Made by a program: the position numbers and the translations under genes. Positions 53,994 through 64,000 of a stretch of DNA of 64,000 bases are shown here, piece by piece; position 1 is the first letter of the stretch; every line of letters starts with the position of its first letter. The notes under the pieces were generated by a model. The model was not told where the DNA came from, searched no databases, and was given only the letters and a program-made list of their open reading frames with translations. Origin of the DNA: Lineolata rhizophorae (lineage: Eukaryota > Ascomycota > Dothideomycetes > Lineolatales > Lineolataceae); contig MU001681.1 in assembly GCA_010093515.1 (NCBI GenBank), forward strand, positions 918,261 to 982,260, written 5' to 3'.

Positions 53994-56900
53994 ATGGCAA
54001 AGCGGTCGTGGTCCTTGGCGAATAGCGCGGCGGACGAAACTGATCATGTAAGTTGCACTTGTGGAGCTTGAAATCTACCCAGTGAGGGGGGGGTTCCTTT
54101 TTTTTATCTCGCACTCCCGTAGAGGCGCCACTGGACGGACAACTCAACGATAGAAACTTATTACGCACCTGTTTAGGCAACGTCGACTCCTCCCAGGTTG
54201 TTCAATGGCGGCGGTAGCAACGGAACCAAGCATGGCACCCAACAACCCTACGTCCCGAGAGTATCTAGAAAGGTCAAGGCTTGTGCCGCGTGCAGGAAAC
54301 AAAAGGTATTTTGGCCAATTGCTCATTGCTTTTCTGCTGCGAGCTATTGGAAGTCGTCACAATACCCCCTCCTCCCCCCCCTCCTCGGCGAGTTTGCCGA
54401 CGATTCTCTAATGCATCTTCCCAGATCAAATGTCTCATGGAAAATGGTCCGCCGTGCCGTCGATGCACAGAGCGGAACTTATCTTGCGTCCTCAATAAGA
54501 GCCTACAAACCTTACTAGACGAACGGTCACAGTACGTTTTTCTAACTCTCAAACATCACTACCACCAAATCTGCTAATACAGCTCCCCCTGCCAGATGGA
54601 AAGAAACGGTGTCCCATGACCTCGACCACATGCACTCGGCCCTCCAAGGCGTCCTCAAGCATTTCTCCCTCCCTTTGCTGCCCCCGCTCGAGAGCCATGT
54701 CCTGGATTCGGACGATCTCGAGGTCAGCGACGATATCTTCGACCAGCCAGCTGAGCCTCCTCCGACCGCGCTCCTCCCTTCTTGCGACAGCAGCCCGCGC
54801 ATCTTGCTCCAGGATGACGCCCTCCCTAACGTCCCAATCGAGTCACTCTATCAGATTACGCGTCCACGCTCGCTCGGCGGCGAGGTCTCCGACGACGACA
54901 AGTACCTGTCGCCTGCATCGGCGAACCGCGACGGCAGTATCAGCGGCGGACCAGGCAGCCAAGGCAGTGACCTGGGGCCCATCGGCGGCGTGCCCAGCAA
55001 CTCGTTCTCAGCTGACCTCGTGAGCAAGAGTCTCCTAAGTTCAGCCGAAGCCTCGCGCCTCGTAGACCTGTATCTTGGCCGGCTCGACCACTTCATGTAT
55101 CGCATCGGCGGCGCGGGCCACTCGTCGCTCTCGTCGCTGCGCGGCGGCGGCGGCGGCGGCGGCGGCGGCAGCGGCGACGCGGGGAGCTCGCCCATCCTAA
55201 CGGCCGCCATGTGCACCGTCGCGGCGCTGCACGACCCGGCCAGCAACCATCTGTACGAGTCCTGCAGCAGCGAGTTCCGCCGGCTGCTGACGGCGTCCAT
55301 GTGGGAGCGCGGCGTCGACAAAGCACACCTGCGCGCCATGTGCATCGGCAGCTACTGGCTGAGCGACATCTCGTGGACACTATCCGGGGCCGCGATCCGG
55401 CGGGCCATGGAGGTCAACCTCAACGCGAACCTGTACCGCCTGGACGGGGTGGACTGTTCCATCGCCGCTGCCGAGGACGCCGCTGATTGCTTGCGCATAT
55501 GGTACATCCTGTGGATCTGCGACCAGCATCTCGCGACGCTGTATGGGCGGCCGGCCATCGTGCGCGAGGACTATTCCGTCAAGGGGTGGGAACGGTTGCT
55601 GCGGAGCCCGGTCGCGACCGAGGACGATCGCCGCATGATTAGCCAGGTGGCGCTGCTGAACATCGTGGCGAAGGTGCGCGAGACGTTTGGGCCCGACAAG
55701 GGCGAAAGAGTGCCGGTCACATACGCCGGGATGATCGCGGATTTCGGACGGCAGTTGGATCGGTGGTTTGCGGTGTGGCATGCGGATTTGAAAGGCGAGT
55801 TTTGGATGCGTTTACTTGTGGAAGTTTACTTGCCTCGTGGTGCGGCGGGAACTGATCGATTTTTGAAATCGCAGAACATCACGACTACATAGGTCGCTTC
55901 CCTCGCCGCGGCGTCCAGCTCCACTACCACTTCGCCAAGCTTCACCTCTACTCGCACGTCTTCCGCGGCCTGACTTCACCGTCCAGCTACCCTGCTCCTC
56001 ATTCCACCACCAGTGCCGCTCACCAGACCCCGATACCGACACCCACAACCACCGCCAACTCCAGCACATCCTCGCGCTCCTCGCTCTCTCCGAACCCCGC
56101 CGCAGCAGCAGCGACAACCTCGCCCTCATCCTCGCCGCGGCCCCGGACCCTCCCTCCAGCCTTCCACCCCTTCGCCTCCGCCGCCGTCTCCTCCGCCACT
56201 GCCATCCTCAACCTCCTCCTCACCGACGCCGACGCCGGCGCCAGCCTCGCCGGCGTCCCGCACTACCTGCACACCATGTCGGCCTTCGCGTGCGTCTTCC
56301 TCGTCAAGCTAGCGGCCAAGTTCCCGCCGGCGAGCACGGCGACTTCGTCGTCGTCGTCGTCGTCGTCTTCAGGGGCGGGGGCAGGGGCGCGGCGAGACGC
56401 CGCCGCCGCCGCCACCGCCACCGCCGCCGAGACGCCCGGCTGGGCCGGCGGCATTGGCCGCCAGGACGCGTACGAGCTGAGCATGCGCGTCGTGGGCCTG
56501 TTCCGGCAGACGAGAGTAGGCCGCGCGCACCTGGTGCATCTGATGGCCGACGGGCTCGAAAAGCTAGCCGTGGGGCTGCTGCTCGTCCGGGACGGAAGCG
56601 GCGAGGACGCGCCGGGCGCGCCTCTCGGCGGCCCCATGCAGCCGCCGCCCGCGCCGCCCCCGGGCATCGACTTGGATCCCCGTCTGAGCGTCGCGCATCC
56701 GCACGCACACGCCCACGCCCACGCCCACGGCGTCGGATCGCACCCGCCGCCGCACGCCGATCCGGCGCCCTTGCTGGATAGCCCGTTCCAGGCCTTCTTC
56801 GTGGACAGCTCGGACTTCGGGTTCATCGCGCCGGCGCCAGGGGGGGGCTTGGGCGGCGGCCCTCACGCGTCGTCGCCGGCTCAGGCCGCGGCGGGCGGGA

Positions 56901-57007
56901 GCTACGCGGCGCAGGGGGCTGGCCATGGCGCGTGCGATGGCGGGGCCGCGGGGGGGCCGGCGGCGAGCTACTTCGATTTGGGGTTCCCGGCGTTTGGGTT
57001 TCTTTGA
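53994..57007 (+). CDS. Zn(II)2Cys6 transcription factor
   Basis: Nuclear DNA-binding regulator, 878 aa, from five exons: 53994-54047, 54177-54305, 54425-54531, 54596-55809 and 55875-57007. All splice sites are GT..AG and all junctions keep frame; the donor at 55810 (GTTTAC) is weak. The cluster reads KACAACRKQK, intron, IKCLMENGPPCRRCTERNLS then Cys, i.e. C-X2-C-X6-C-X7-C-X2-C-X6-C. SLQTLLDERSQWKETVSHDL follows as linker and short coiled coil. The middle homology region spans about 300-600 (LDHFMYRIGGAG, WERGVDKAHLRAMCIGSYWL, EDAADCLRIWYILWICDQHL, FPRRGVQLHYHFAKLHLYSH). The C-terminus is Gly/Pro/His-rich, with a run of alternating His-Ala (HAHAHAHAHG). The target pathway is unknown. Confidence 0.88.
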
Positions 57008-57626
57008 GTGTTGGGGGGGTGTGGGCCGGTTTGTTTGGGGTGAGGTCATGGTGCTGTGTTTGGTTTTCGCGTGGTTGGTGGCTTCGATTTAGGTCTTGTT
57101 TTAGACTGCTTCGTTTTTGTTTATTCTTGGCCTTTGGGTTAGAATTGCCGGTATGATATGATTTACGTTTCACATGGTGAAATAGGCGTTTTTTTGGTCG
57201 TCAAGCAAAATGGTTGATTGTGCCAACGCCGGTCCGTTCTGGATGCAAATGTTTGAGCTAGGTTTTGACTCCGATTGGTCGAAACCTTGCGAGTCCATTT
57301 GGATTCCGGCCCTGTGCTGTCGCTACTCGTACGGTGACCTCGACGAGAGGGGTACTGGCCCAGATCTGGCGGGCGGCGCTGTGACCCAGCTACTATGCCT
57401 TTCCCTGTCGGTGGCAAATTCACTGCTTTTTAGCTCCCCATGGGTTCCCGATGCACGTCACCTGTAAAGCTGAAATGTTGAGAAATCTTTCAACATCGGG
57501 CTGAATTACAGTGCATTTACCATACAAAAGTAAGCAATGCTGAAATTGTCTCCCCATGTCACTCTGCTGCCTTTCCGATAACCGGGAGACTTCTACACAC
57601 TCCTATGAATTTCTACTATCGCATGA
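57008..57626. other. Intergenic spacer
   Basis: 3' flank of the transcription factor gene and left flank of the transposon remnant. No gene seen. Confidence 0.5.
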
Positions 57627-58364
57627 GCTTACAGAATCCATACACAGCTCGATCAACGCAGCTCGACACCTCGCCACGGCTCGAGACCTCAACACAGCTC
57701 GACACCTCAACACAGCTCTACACCTCAATACAGCTCGACACCTCGCCACAGCTCGACACCTCAACACAGCTCTACACCTCAATACAGCTCGACACCTCGC
57801 CACAGCTCGACACCTCGCCAGAGCTCGATTATATTATCGCCGATATCCTCAGTTCCTCTCCCACCTACTAGTACTTCAACCGCTACTTCTCCTAGCAATC
57901 CAGCTACAGATGAAGCTGTTGACAGACTAAGGGACCGGATTCCTGCGGAAGAAGTTGGCGATGATTCAGACGACGACGACTCAACAGCTAGAGAGCTTAC
58001 TTCTGAGGAAGTAAGGGCCCTCAACCTCCCTTCTGTTCCAGCGTATCACCCAGAGCTTGGCAACAGACACCATCGTCAAACACACCTTCCAGAAGGGGTA
58101 ATTTCGGGCGACCCTTCTGATATTGCGAGGAGACTCTTCCTTCTTTTCTTCAACTTGGTTCTACTCTATCGACTTGTATTCTATACAAATGCGTATGCTG
58201 CGAGAAACCATGCGAGCGACGGGCCTGGGCGACCATGGAAAGATATAAACCTGGGCGAAATTATGATCTTCCTGGGTATCATTATCTATATTGGAGTTTT
58301 TGTCTTAAGTAGAAATATTAGCTCTGTCGCTATAAGAATAGGAGAGCGAAAGAAGCTGGTTTAG
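57627..58364 (+). pseudogene. Probable piggyBac-type (DDE_Tnp_1_7) transposase remnant, N-terminal part
   Basis: A plus frame is open for 245 codons but has no ATG at its start, beginning just after a TGA. The first third is the 18-bp repeat array. Then comes an acidic region (DRLRDRIPAEEVGDDSDDDD), ARRLFLLFFNLVLLYRLVFY with TNAYAARNHAS, and GRPWKDINLGEIMIFLGIII ending YIGVFVLSRN. A long helix before TN.YA, then W..I...EI..FLGI.IY.G, is how the catalytic region of piggyBac-like transposases begins. The frame then stops at 58364, before any of the catalytic Asp motifs. The following 600 bp look decayed. Family assignment is by pattern only. Confidence 0.5.
57662..57823 (+). repeat. Nine tandem 18-bp units
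   Basis: Exactly nine copies of CTCGACACCTCAACACAG-like units, with alternating variants (TCGCCACAG, TCAACACAG, TCAATACAG). The variants form a higher-order pattern of three units that occurs twice, so larger blocks were duplicated. The repeat is open in all three plus frames. Confidence 0.95.
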
Positions 58365-59579
58365 CACCTCCTAAAATTCATATAACTGTATACGGGTGCA
58401 CCTTCTGTAGGTTTCTACTTTGCAAAAGTGGCTACTTTTAAGAATTCTATGCTGCATAGAAATTACAGGGTAATACAGAATTTAATTAGTAGATTAAATT
58501 TATAGAGTATACCTGCTTACGAGATAACTGAGCTTTTCCAGATACGCTTTAGGAGTAGGCTGATATTACGGGCCGTAGATCAGCCTCGGTATCTCGGGGG
58601 ACGTTAAAACAGTTAAAGGGATGGTACATTTGGAAAAGTGCTTCGACTTTAATAACTTCAAAGCCCTACGGAACACCCACGTCTTATGCCCCACCCATAG
58701 AACGAAAGTCAACAGCTTATCGCTAGACTGGAAGTCTTCGGGGATAATCTCAGTATGAGCTCGAGTTCTGTGTCTGGAAGCTTTCTTGAACCGCTTCGTC
58801 AGGCGTTCATTAAGCTCCAGCTGTTCTCGATCCAGACTCGTAAGTCTAAATTTGCTATGTGGCTTCGACGATCCATGTCAATCGCCTCATAGTGATGGCG
58901 TTGGGGAAGCAGAAATATACCGCAATTCCGCCTAACCGGAAGAGGGAATCTGAAAGCTTCGCCGGAACAACCTTTGTTCACTCGCCGTCTAATAGCTTGT
59001 ATGTATTTCCTTGCCTGTGATGCGGGCTTCTGGCTTTGGACTCACCCGCTAGCGATGCCGGCCGTAGATAGGTGTGAATGTGAGGTTGTTGCTGTCTTAG
59101 TCGACAGACTGCGCCAGTGAATTATTCATGTTCAAAACTTCCCAAGAAGCTCCAAGGTCACCCACCAGCTTGTTTGCGGCAGATTCACGCATAATTATGG
59201 GCTAGCAGAGCAGGCGCCCCTGATCTTGGAAATCGGGGAGTGACGTCGTAGCAATTTCGCAGTGGTTAAGTTGGATCAACTGGGCGCCACAGAACGCCGG
59301 AAAGTGAAGTTCGAACGTCACTAATAGCAAGGACAGGCCGGTGGGAGGAGCAGGGGTTCCCCTTGGCGCCAAGAGTTCGCTCTTCAAGGTGGCCTCTTCG
59401 CTCTCGCACGTCGACCGTTGTCCGGCCGCAGCACAAAGCCCACAAACCCACGCTCATTGACCCCAACACCGTCGATTATTTGCTTCTTCTCCTAGACGGT
59501 CTATATACAGTCGAGTCCTGTCATTGCGACTACGGTATACGGCGCCGCACATTCGCGTCTCTCACGAACGACGGGCAAC
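58365..59579. other. Decayed sequence, then SEC72 promoter
   Basis: 58.37-59.0 kb is AT-rich with many stops, plausibly the rest of the transposon remnant. From 59.2 kb on it is the upstream region of SEC72. Confidence 0.4.
59502..59507 (+). promoter_or_regulatory. TATA-like element of SEC72
   Basis: TATATA lies about 75 bp before ATG 59580, a usual distance in fungi. Confidence 0.5.
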
Positions 59580-60185
59580 ATGGACGCGCTCGCCTTCACG
59601 CAACTCCCCCTAGCCTACGACCCGGATACCAAGGCCGTCTCCTCGCCTTCGGCGCCGCCCTCCCTCGCCGCCGAGCTCGCCGACCTAACCGCGCTCCACA
59701 AATCGCTCCTGGCGCTCGACAACCCGTCCAAGGTGCCGCCGCCGCCGGTGCCGGTCAACCCGCGGCGCAGCGCGCAGATCCAGAAGCTGCGCGAGAGCGG
59801 CAACGCCGCGTACCGCAAGGGCCAGCACCACGAGGCGGTCAAGCTGTACGGGCTGGGCATCTCGATGGCGCTGTCGCGGCCCGACTGGGAGCCGGCCAGC
59901 CTGGTGCGCGAGGAGGCGAGCGGCCTGTTCGCCAACAGGGCCCAGGCGCACATGGCGGTGCAGCAGTGGGCCGAGGGCGGCGGCGACGCAAAGTGCAGCG
60001 TCGAGCTGAAGAAGGTCGGCAACGCGAAGGCGTGGTGGAGGAGGGGGAAGTGTCTTTGTGAGATGGGGCGGTGGGAAGAGGCGCGTGAGTGGGTGAGGGA
60101 GGGGCTCGGGATGGAGGGCGGCGAGGCCGATCTGGTCGCTCTGAGCAAGGAGATTGATGCTGCGTTGGAGAAGCGGAGGAAGTGA
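59580..60185 (+). CDS. SEC72: SEC72-like TPR protein of the ER translocation complex
   Basis: 201 aa, no intron. Works with Sec63/Sec62/Sec71 in post-translational import of proteins into the ER, binding cytosolic Hsp70 tails. The start MDALAFTQLPLAYDPDTKAV and the linker VPPPPVPVNPRRSAQIQKLR are typical of fungal Sec72. TPR motifs follow: ESGNAAYRKGQHHEAVKLYG, then SGLFANRAQAHMAVQQWAEG, then AKAWWRRGKCLCEMGRWEEA. The Arg/Lys positions of the carboxylate clamp appear to be present. It ends in a basic tail (EKRRK). A longer overlapping frame from 59363 is a shadow. Confidence 0.88.
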   Translation: MDALAFTQLPLAYDPDTKAVSSPSAPPSLAAELADLTALHKSLLALDNPSKVPPPPVPVNPRRSAQIQKLRESGNAAYRKGQHHEAVKLYGLGISMALSRPDWEPASLVREEASGLFANRAQAHMAVQQWAEGGGDAKCSVELKKVGNAKAWWRRGKCLCEMGRWEEAREWVREGLGMEGGEADLVALSKEIDAALEKRRK

Positions 60186-61515
60186 GGGATAGGCTACGCC
60201 TGAAGTGGGACGCACTTGATGTACGGCTACCGGCGTAACGGCGTGGGCTCGAGAAGGATACGTCTAGAACCGCATCGCTCGGTGCTTCGGTCGTGGGTGT
60301 TGATGCACTTGTGAGCCTCTCCTGCAATTTTCTTCCCCACTTTGCAGAATTACGCCGTCAGATTCTACTTAAACAACCTCAGGTAACGACTAACCAGAAG
60401 CAGAAGCCCAGGAAACTAGGCCTAGTATTCTTGAACTCCTTTAGACTGTGCTTTTTAGGAACCGGCTATCATTCTTGAAATAGTTGGGAAGACATTCGCC
60501 CGTTACTTTCCCGTGCCTACCAACCTATAAAAGCTCTGCATACGTGTTTTCTGCTCTAGATATATGGCCCGAGCACCCACATGAGCGCTTTCCACCAGTT
60601 TTGATGCCATCTATGCGCTATGACACTGAAAGCGAGCATACCTCTCAACTATGACCTGTTCAATATATCATCCCTCAATGGTTTGCAAGGTCGCTCCACC
60701 CCGTCTAGTTGAACGAATACTTATGCAAGACTACATGGATGTCCACATCCAATGACGCATTCGCTTCCAGAGAGATTTGCATACTTAACAAAGTGGGCGA
60801 GGGAGAACATCCAAGAATACATGAACGGGAACAGTCGTGGGTTTACCTCTCATAAATGCAGGTTGATTGTTTCTAATCCCACGTGCAACGTTGCAGGCAC
60901 ATGAACTTTTATCAATACGTGCTCTTCCCATTTCGAGGTTGTCCAGCCGCTCTGGTTCATAAGAATTATAAGTGGACGTGTGGAACACTTTTCACTCAAT
61001 GATCCTGCCTTCTCTTTTGGGGACTGACCATTCCGAGACCCAAGGCGAAGAGTCGCCATTCAGATTGAACACAGAAACTTTCCAACGAAAATTTTCACAT
61101 CGTACCAAGAATGGAAATTTCCAAAAGAAACGTATTAAGAACTACTCTTTCGTAGGCACTTCCACTAGCTACGTTAGAAGGCAAGAAGTAGAATGGAAGA
61201 AACAGCTCGAGCACCCGCCCCCAAAAAAATTTCTCGCTATAGTGGAGGATGAGCCACCACCGCGATATCAACTGACAGAAAGCCAGGGCCCAAGCGTTCA
61301 CACCGCTCCTGATAAATAGCAGCCTCGGAGCTCGGGACCAAACCTTTCAAACATCAGAGCGAATTGCAAATTAGTGATCGAAATAAGTTTCCCTTGATAA
61401 AAAGCCCGCTTACTCGGACGCGTATCTACGGAGGATGCATCCACCATGATCTAGCGAAGCTCGTGTTCTAAGACATCTCTGAACCGAAAGTCGTCCATCT
61501 ATTGTCATCGCTCCG
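60186..61515. other. Gene-poor spacer
   Basis: AT-rich with short open frames. The longest (60972-61319, 115 codons, plus) is Lys/Arg/Glu-rich, without a recognised domain, and I do not call it. Confidence 0.45.
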
Positions 61516-61881
61516 TCAGCTATGCCTTTCAGCGTAAGACTTAGTTCGGGCCAAAAGCATTAGAGCAGCGACGATTGGAGCGCTGGAGAGACGAGATACA
61601 TGACTGCAGTTTAGATCGTCAAAGACGCAACGGTTGCAAAGACGCATGTCCCCCTTCGCAGCGGTCCGGCATTCATATCCCATCTCAGAGCAACGCTTGC
61701 ATGATGGAGTGGCAAGCAAGTTTGCGGCTTGAGTTGGTTCGGTCAAGTGCTCCGCCAGGAAATAATGGATCGTCTCCGGCGCCGACAACTTGAACCATTG
61801 GTCTCGAGATACGTTGTAAAACTTGCCGGTAGCCAGCGGCCGTAGAATCATAACTCTGAAATACGGTGGTGATAACGCCAT
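61516..61881 (-). CDS. Short C6-cluster protein related to the one at 43.7 kb
   Basis: 121 aa from ATG 61881. Residues 20-33 (KFYNVSRDQWFKLS) align with KFYYASTEHWDQLS of the 439-aa protein at 43719. Cysteines at 61, 64, 71, 82, 85 and 92 repeat its C-X2-C-X6-C-X10/11-C-X2-C-X6-C spacing. PSCKRC here matches PSKCSTC there within one residue. The protein stops about 30 residues after the cluster and has neither the GRPKK nor the acidic repeats. It may be a small intact gene, a gene with an unrecognised further exon, or a truncated paralogue. The surrounding AT-rich, gene-poor DNA makes a decaying copy quite possible. Confidence 0.5.
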   Translation of the reverse strand: MALSPPYFRVMILRPLATGKFYNVSRDQWFKLSAPETIHYFLAEHLTEPTQAANLLATPSCKRCSEMGYECRTAAKGDMRLCNRCVFDDLNCSHVSRLSSAPIVAALMLLARTKSYAERHS

Positions 61882-63858
61882 AACGGAATATGTGGGTTTT
61901 ACAAATGTGTGTGGAAGAAAATTCTGTAGGCGTTGCTGAAGGTTGTGAAAGGAACAATTTCTACGGTACCGGCGGATATAGATTGTGTAAGGGCTAGGTG
62001 GTGACTTTTTTCCGCATCGATCGCCAAGAAACTAGCGTAAAAAGAAAGTACAAGGTGCAATTCATTTTCTTCCAACTCTAGTGCGAGAAATCACTAATTC
62101 ATGGCTAATCCAGGGAATATGGGAACTGGGATGGGACACAAACTGCCACCAATGGATCGGCAAGTTGGATGTCAGCCACAAACAAAACTTTACAAATACG
62201 TTCTGAGAAAACTGGTAGAAGTTCTCAACTCTTAAGGCAAGACAAAAGTAATATTGCACCTTAGCGTTCTTCAGCATTCTTCAGCGTAGTTTCAGCAAGG
62301 ATCAATGAGTTTGAGATGCGGAGGGGCGCTCTACACCAAAGGATAACTAAGGGCCTGGTTAACCTTGATTATTAATAGTAGATGCTTTAAATGCTGTAGA
62401 ATCCAATGAATTAAGTGGATCTTCAATCTGACACAGCTTTTATTCTATGTCGGCGCTCAAAATAAGGTAAATGACGCACCTTTTCACAACTTATTTCGCT
62501 GCAGTCCCGCTACATCTATACACCATGTAGCTCTAACCATGCAATCTTGCTTTAGGATTTGGTACTTAAAGCCTATATCATCTAAGTTCGAATATATAGG
62601 TGCCATAAGGGTTGCTCGCTAAAAGAGTCAGGCGTTGGTTAGAAATATTGCTTTTGCCATGAGTAAGACTAGTTTGTCCTTCGTCGCGGGTTTTATGAAA
62701 GCGGCCTCTCCTCTTGCCCGAACAGGGTAAGACTTTAAGATATTTAATATAGCGAATAAAAGGCTAGCTTGACGCACATAAAATCTATATCATTCATATA
62801 CCTAGCCTAAAACTATAAGAATAAAGGTATTTATAATATATTTACTACTTTGGCCCAGATCATATGTAAGACTATCTGGAATGCATTCAGTTCACGGCAT
62901 GTCGCAAACGATGCCTGTACCCTTAGAATTCTATCTTCATGTAGTAGATATCGTATTTTCATTAGGAACGTAATTTAGACACTATTGTGGACGGAACGCC
63001 ATAGAGTCGAAATGCTGCTGTCCTTGGAGTTCTTCAGCAGCAATTCACGGGTTTCCCCAGAGTCATAGCTGCTAAATACTCGAGTATTGAGCAAGGCATG
63101 ACTAAACGGAATCAAAAAGCATCTAAGTGTTGCTGGGTCCTTAAACGTTCTTCCTCTATATAATATATGCAACTTGTTCATCAGCCATTACCAAGAATAC
63201 GCCCAAACTGAGGATGGTGCGCTGATGAAAAGGCCAAACAACTGCGATTCAATACGGCAGAGCACTTGCCCCGCATCACTAGATCAAAGAGATCAGTTGG
63301 TACTACACGCTGAAAACCTTAGCCGCGTTTACAATGGGAAGTCTAGAAACAATACCATTGGATCAGTCCATACGGCGTCTGGCATTAACCCCTTTGTTCA
63401 GTTGTTGTTATTTCTCCACGTATATCGAAGTATCATGGATCACTCATAAACAGTGGGTCAGGAGGCTGTGATATTCTTCTGTTCACCCTGTGGTGCCTGC
63501 ATTGCCGCCGTGCCTGCCTTGCCGTCGCGGGACCCATCGTGTCGCCGGACTAAGCCCTGGAGTTCAAGTTCGACGGGGATGCCTCCCTCGGCGGCGCCGT
63601 AAGCCTCCCGACGATCTAATTCAATGGCAATAGTTACTCGAACTCAATCGTCAGATGTGATGCTAGACCCATCACACATTTGGCGTCGAAATTCTTCTCC
63701 CTAAAGACATAAAAGGGGCCCAAGTTGGCCTTTTCTCTTCCACTGTCCACAACTCTTCCACACTTGCACCTTGGCTTTTCGTTCCACAACACCTTAAGGC
63801 ACACAATCACTTAGCCGAAGTATTCCTGAAGAGCGGCTAAAAGAAGCACTCAGAAAAG
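61882..63858. other. AT-rich gene-poor region with one coding-like relic
   Basis: Mostly AT-rich without recognised features. At about 63540-63660 one plus frame reads protein-like (ALEFKFDGDASLGGAVSLPT) but is interrupted by stops on both sides, as in a decayed gene. The last 150 bp form the promoter and leader of the gene at the right edge. Confidence 0.4.
63709..63716 (+). promoter_or_regulatory. TATA-like element of the edge gene
   Basis: ATAAAAGG, about 150 bp before ATG 63859, followed by a CT-rich leader. Confidence 0.4.
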
Positions 63859-64000
63859 ATGAGGACTGCGGCGGCTGGTCCAGCCTCTCAGCCGGTTGAC
63901 CAAAGGCGTTACAAGAAGCTTGGGAGGAGACAGCAGGAGCGGATAAAAACTGCCCAAGAAATTCAAAACACGACCAAAGGCCGCGATGCGGATCAGCGTT
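63859..64000 (+). CDS. Start of an unidentified gene, cut by the window edge
   Basis: ATG 63859 opens a frame that runs to the window end: MRTAAAGPASQPVDQRRYKK, then an Arg/Gln/Lys-rich stretch (LGRRQQERIKTAQEIQNTTK). Only 47 codons are visible. Basic and hydrophilic; no family can be named. A TATA-like element and CT-rich leader upstream support a real start. Confidence 0.4.
   Translation, partial: MRTAAAGPASQPVDQRRYKKLGRRQQERIKTAQEIQNTTKGRDADQR

Noticed and set aside
57662-57823. CRISPR-like array
   Set aside because: Units are directly adjacent without unique spacers and in an open frame, in a fungal genome; a simple tandem repeat.

Overview
The window is chromosomal DNA of a filamentous ascomycete (Pezizomycotina, most likely Sordariomycetes). 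The evidence is short GT..AG introns of about 50-145 nt, GC-rich genes with long low-complexity tails, Zn(II)2Cys6 regulators, a LaeA-like methyltransferase, a GMC oxidoreductase, a fungal STAND-type N-terminal domain protein, and fungal versions of core eukaryotic genes. GC-rich genes alternate with AT-richer gene-poor blocks at about 1-1.95, 29.5-31.2, 45-47.5, 58.3-59.2 and 60.2-63.8 kb. Those blocks hold inverted repeats, a duplicated segment and transposon or gene remnants, as in a genome shaped by repeat decay.

Layout. 0-2 kb: a rearranged inverted-repeat structure. 2.2-4.7 kb: glycyl-tRNA synthetase with alternative mitochondrial/cytosolic starts. 6.2-8.0 kb: secreted GMC oxidoreductase. 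8.0-12.8 kb: long GC/CT-rich stretch without a convincing gene. 12.9-14.6 kb: LaeA-like methyltransferase whose first exon is unresolved. 15.3-17.2 kb: SEC12 (ER exchange factor for Sar1). 17.8-18.5 kb (-): small membrane protein with Pro/Gln heptads. 19.3-20.5 kb: secreted PLC-like phosphodiesterase. 20.9-22.4 kb (-): unknown 511-aa protein. 23.8-24.15 kb (-): small two-exon complex I subunit NDUFB3/B12. 26.7-29.0 kb: CAF1/POP2 deadenylase with long polyglutamine. 31.35-33.6 kb: LSG1 ribosome-biogenesis GTPase. 34.8-35.8 kb (-): HeLo/PigL_N-like protein with a heptad tail. 37.0-40.0 kb: large disordered coiled-coil protein. 43.7-45.0 kb: C6-zinc protein with GRPKK repeats. 48.3-50.1 kb: T5orf172 (GIY-YIG-like) protein. 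50.2-54.0 kb: gene-poor, with an 11-bp minisatellite. 54.0-57.0 kb: Zn(II)2Cys6 transcription factor in five exons. 57.6-58.4 kb: probable piggyBac-type transposase remnant with an 18-bp tandem repeat. 59.6-60.2 kb: SEC72. 61.5-61.9 kb (-): short relative of the C6 protein at 43.7 kb. 63.86 kb to the end: start of a partial gene.

The genes are mostly independent housekeeping functions: translation (GRS1), ribosome export (LSG1), mRNA decay (CAF1), secretion (SEC12, SEC72) and respiration (NDUFB3). Mixed in are accessory genes for secretion, regulation and possibly self/non-self or stress signalling. The most unusual items are the two related proteins combining a KFY..W..LS block with a C6 cluster (43.7 and 61.9 kb), the HeLo-like protein with tandem 7-residue repeats, the segment shared by 18.5 and 30.5 kb, and the order-swapped inverted repeat at the left end. 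No retrovirus-like or capsid-bearing element was recognised.
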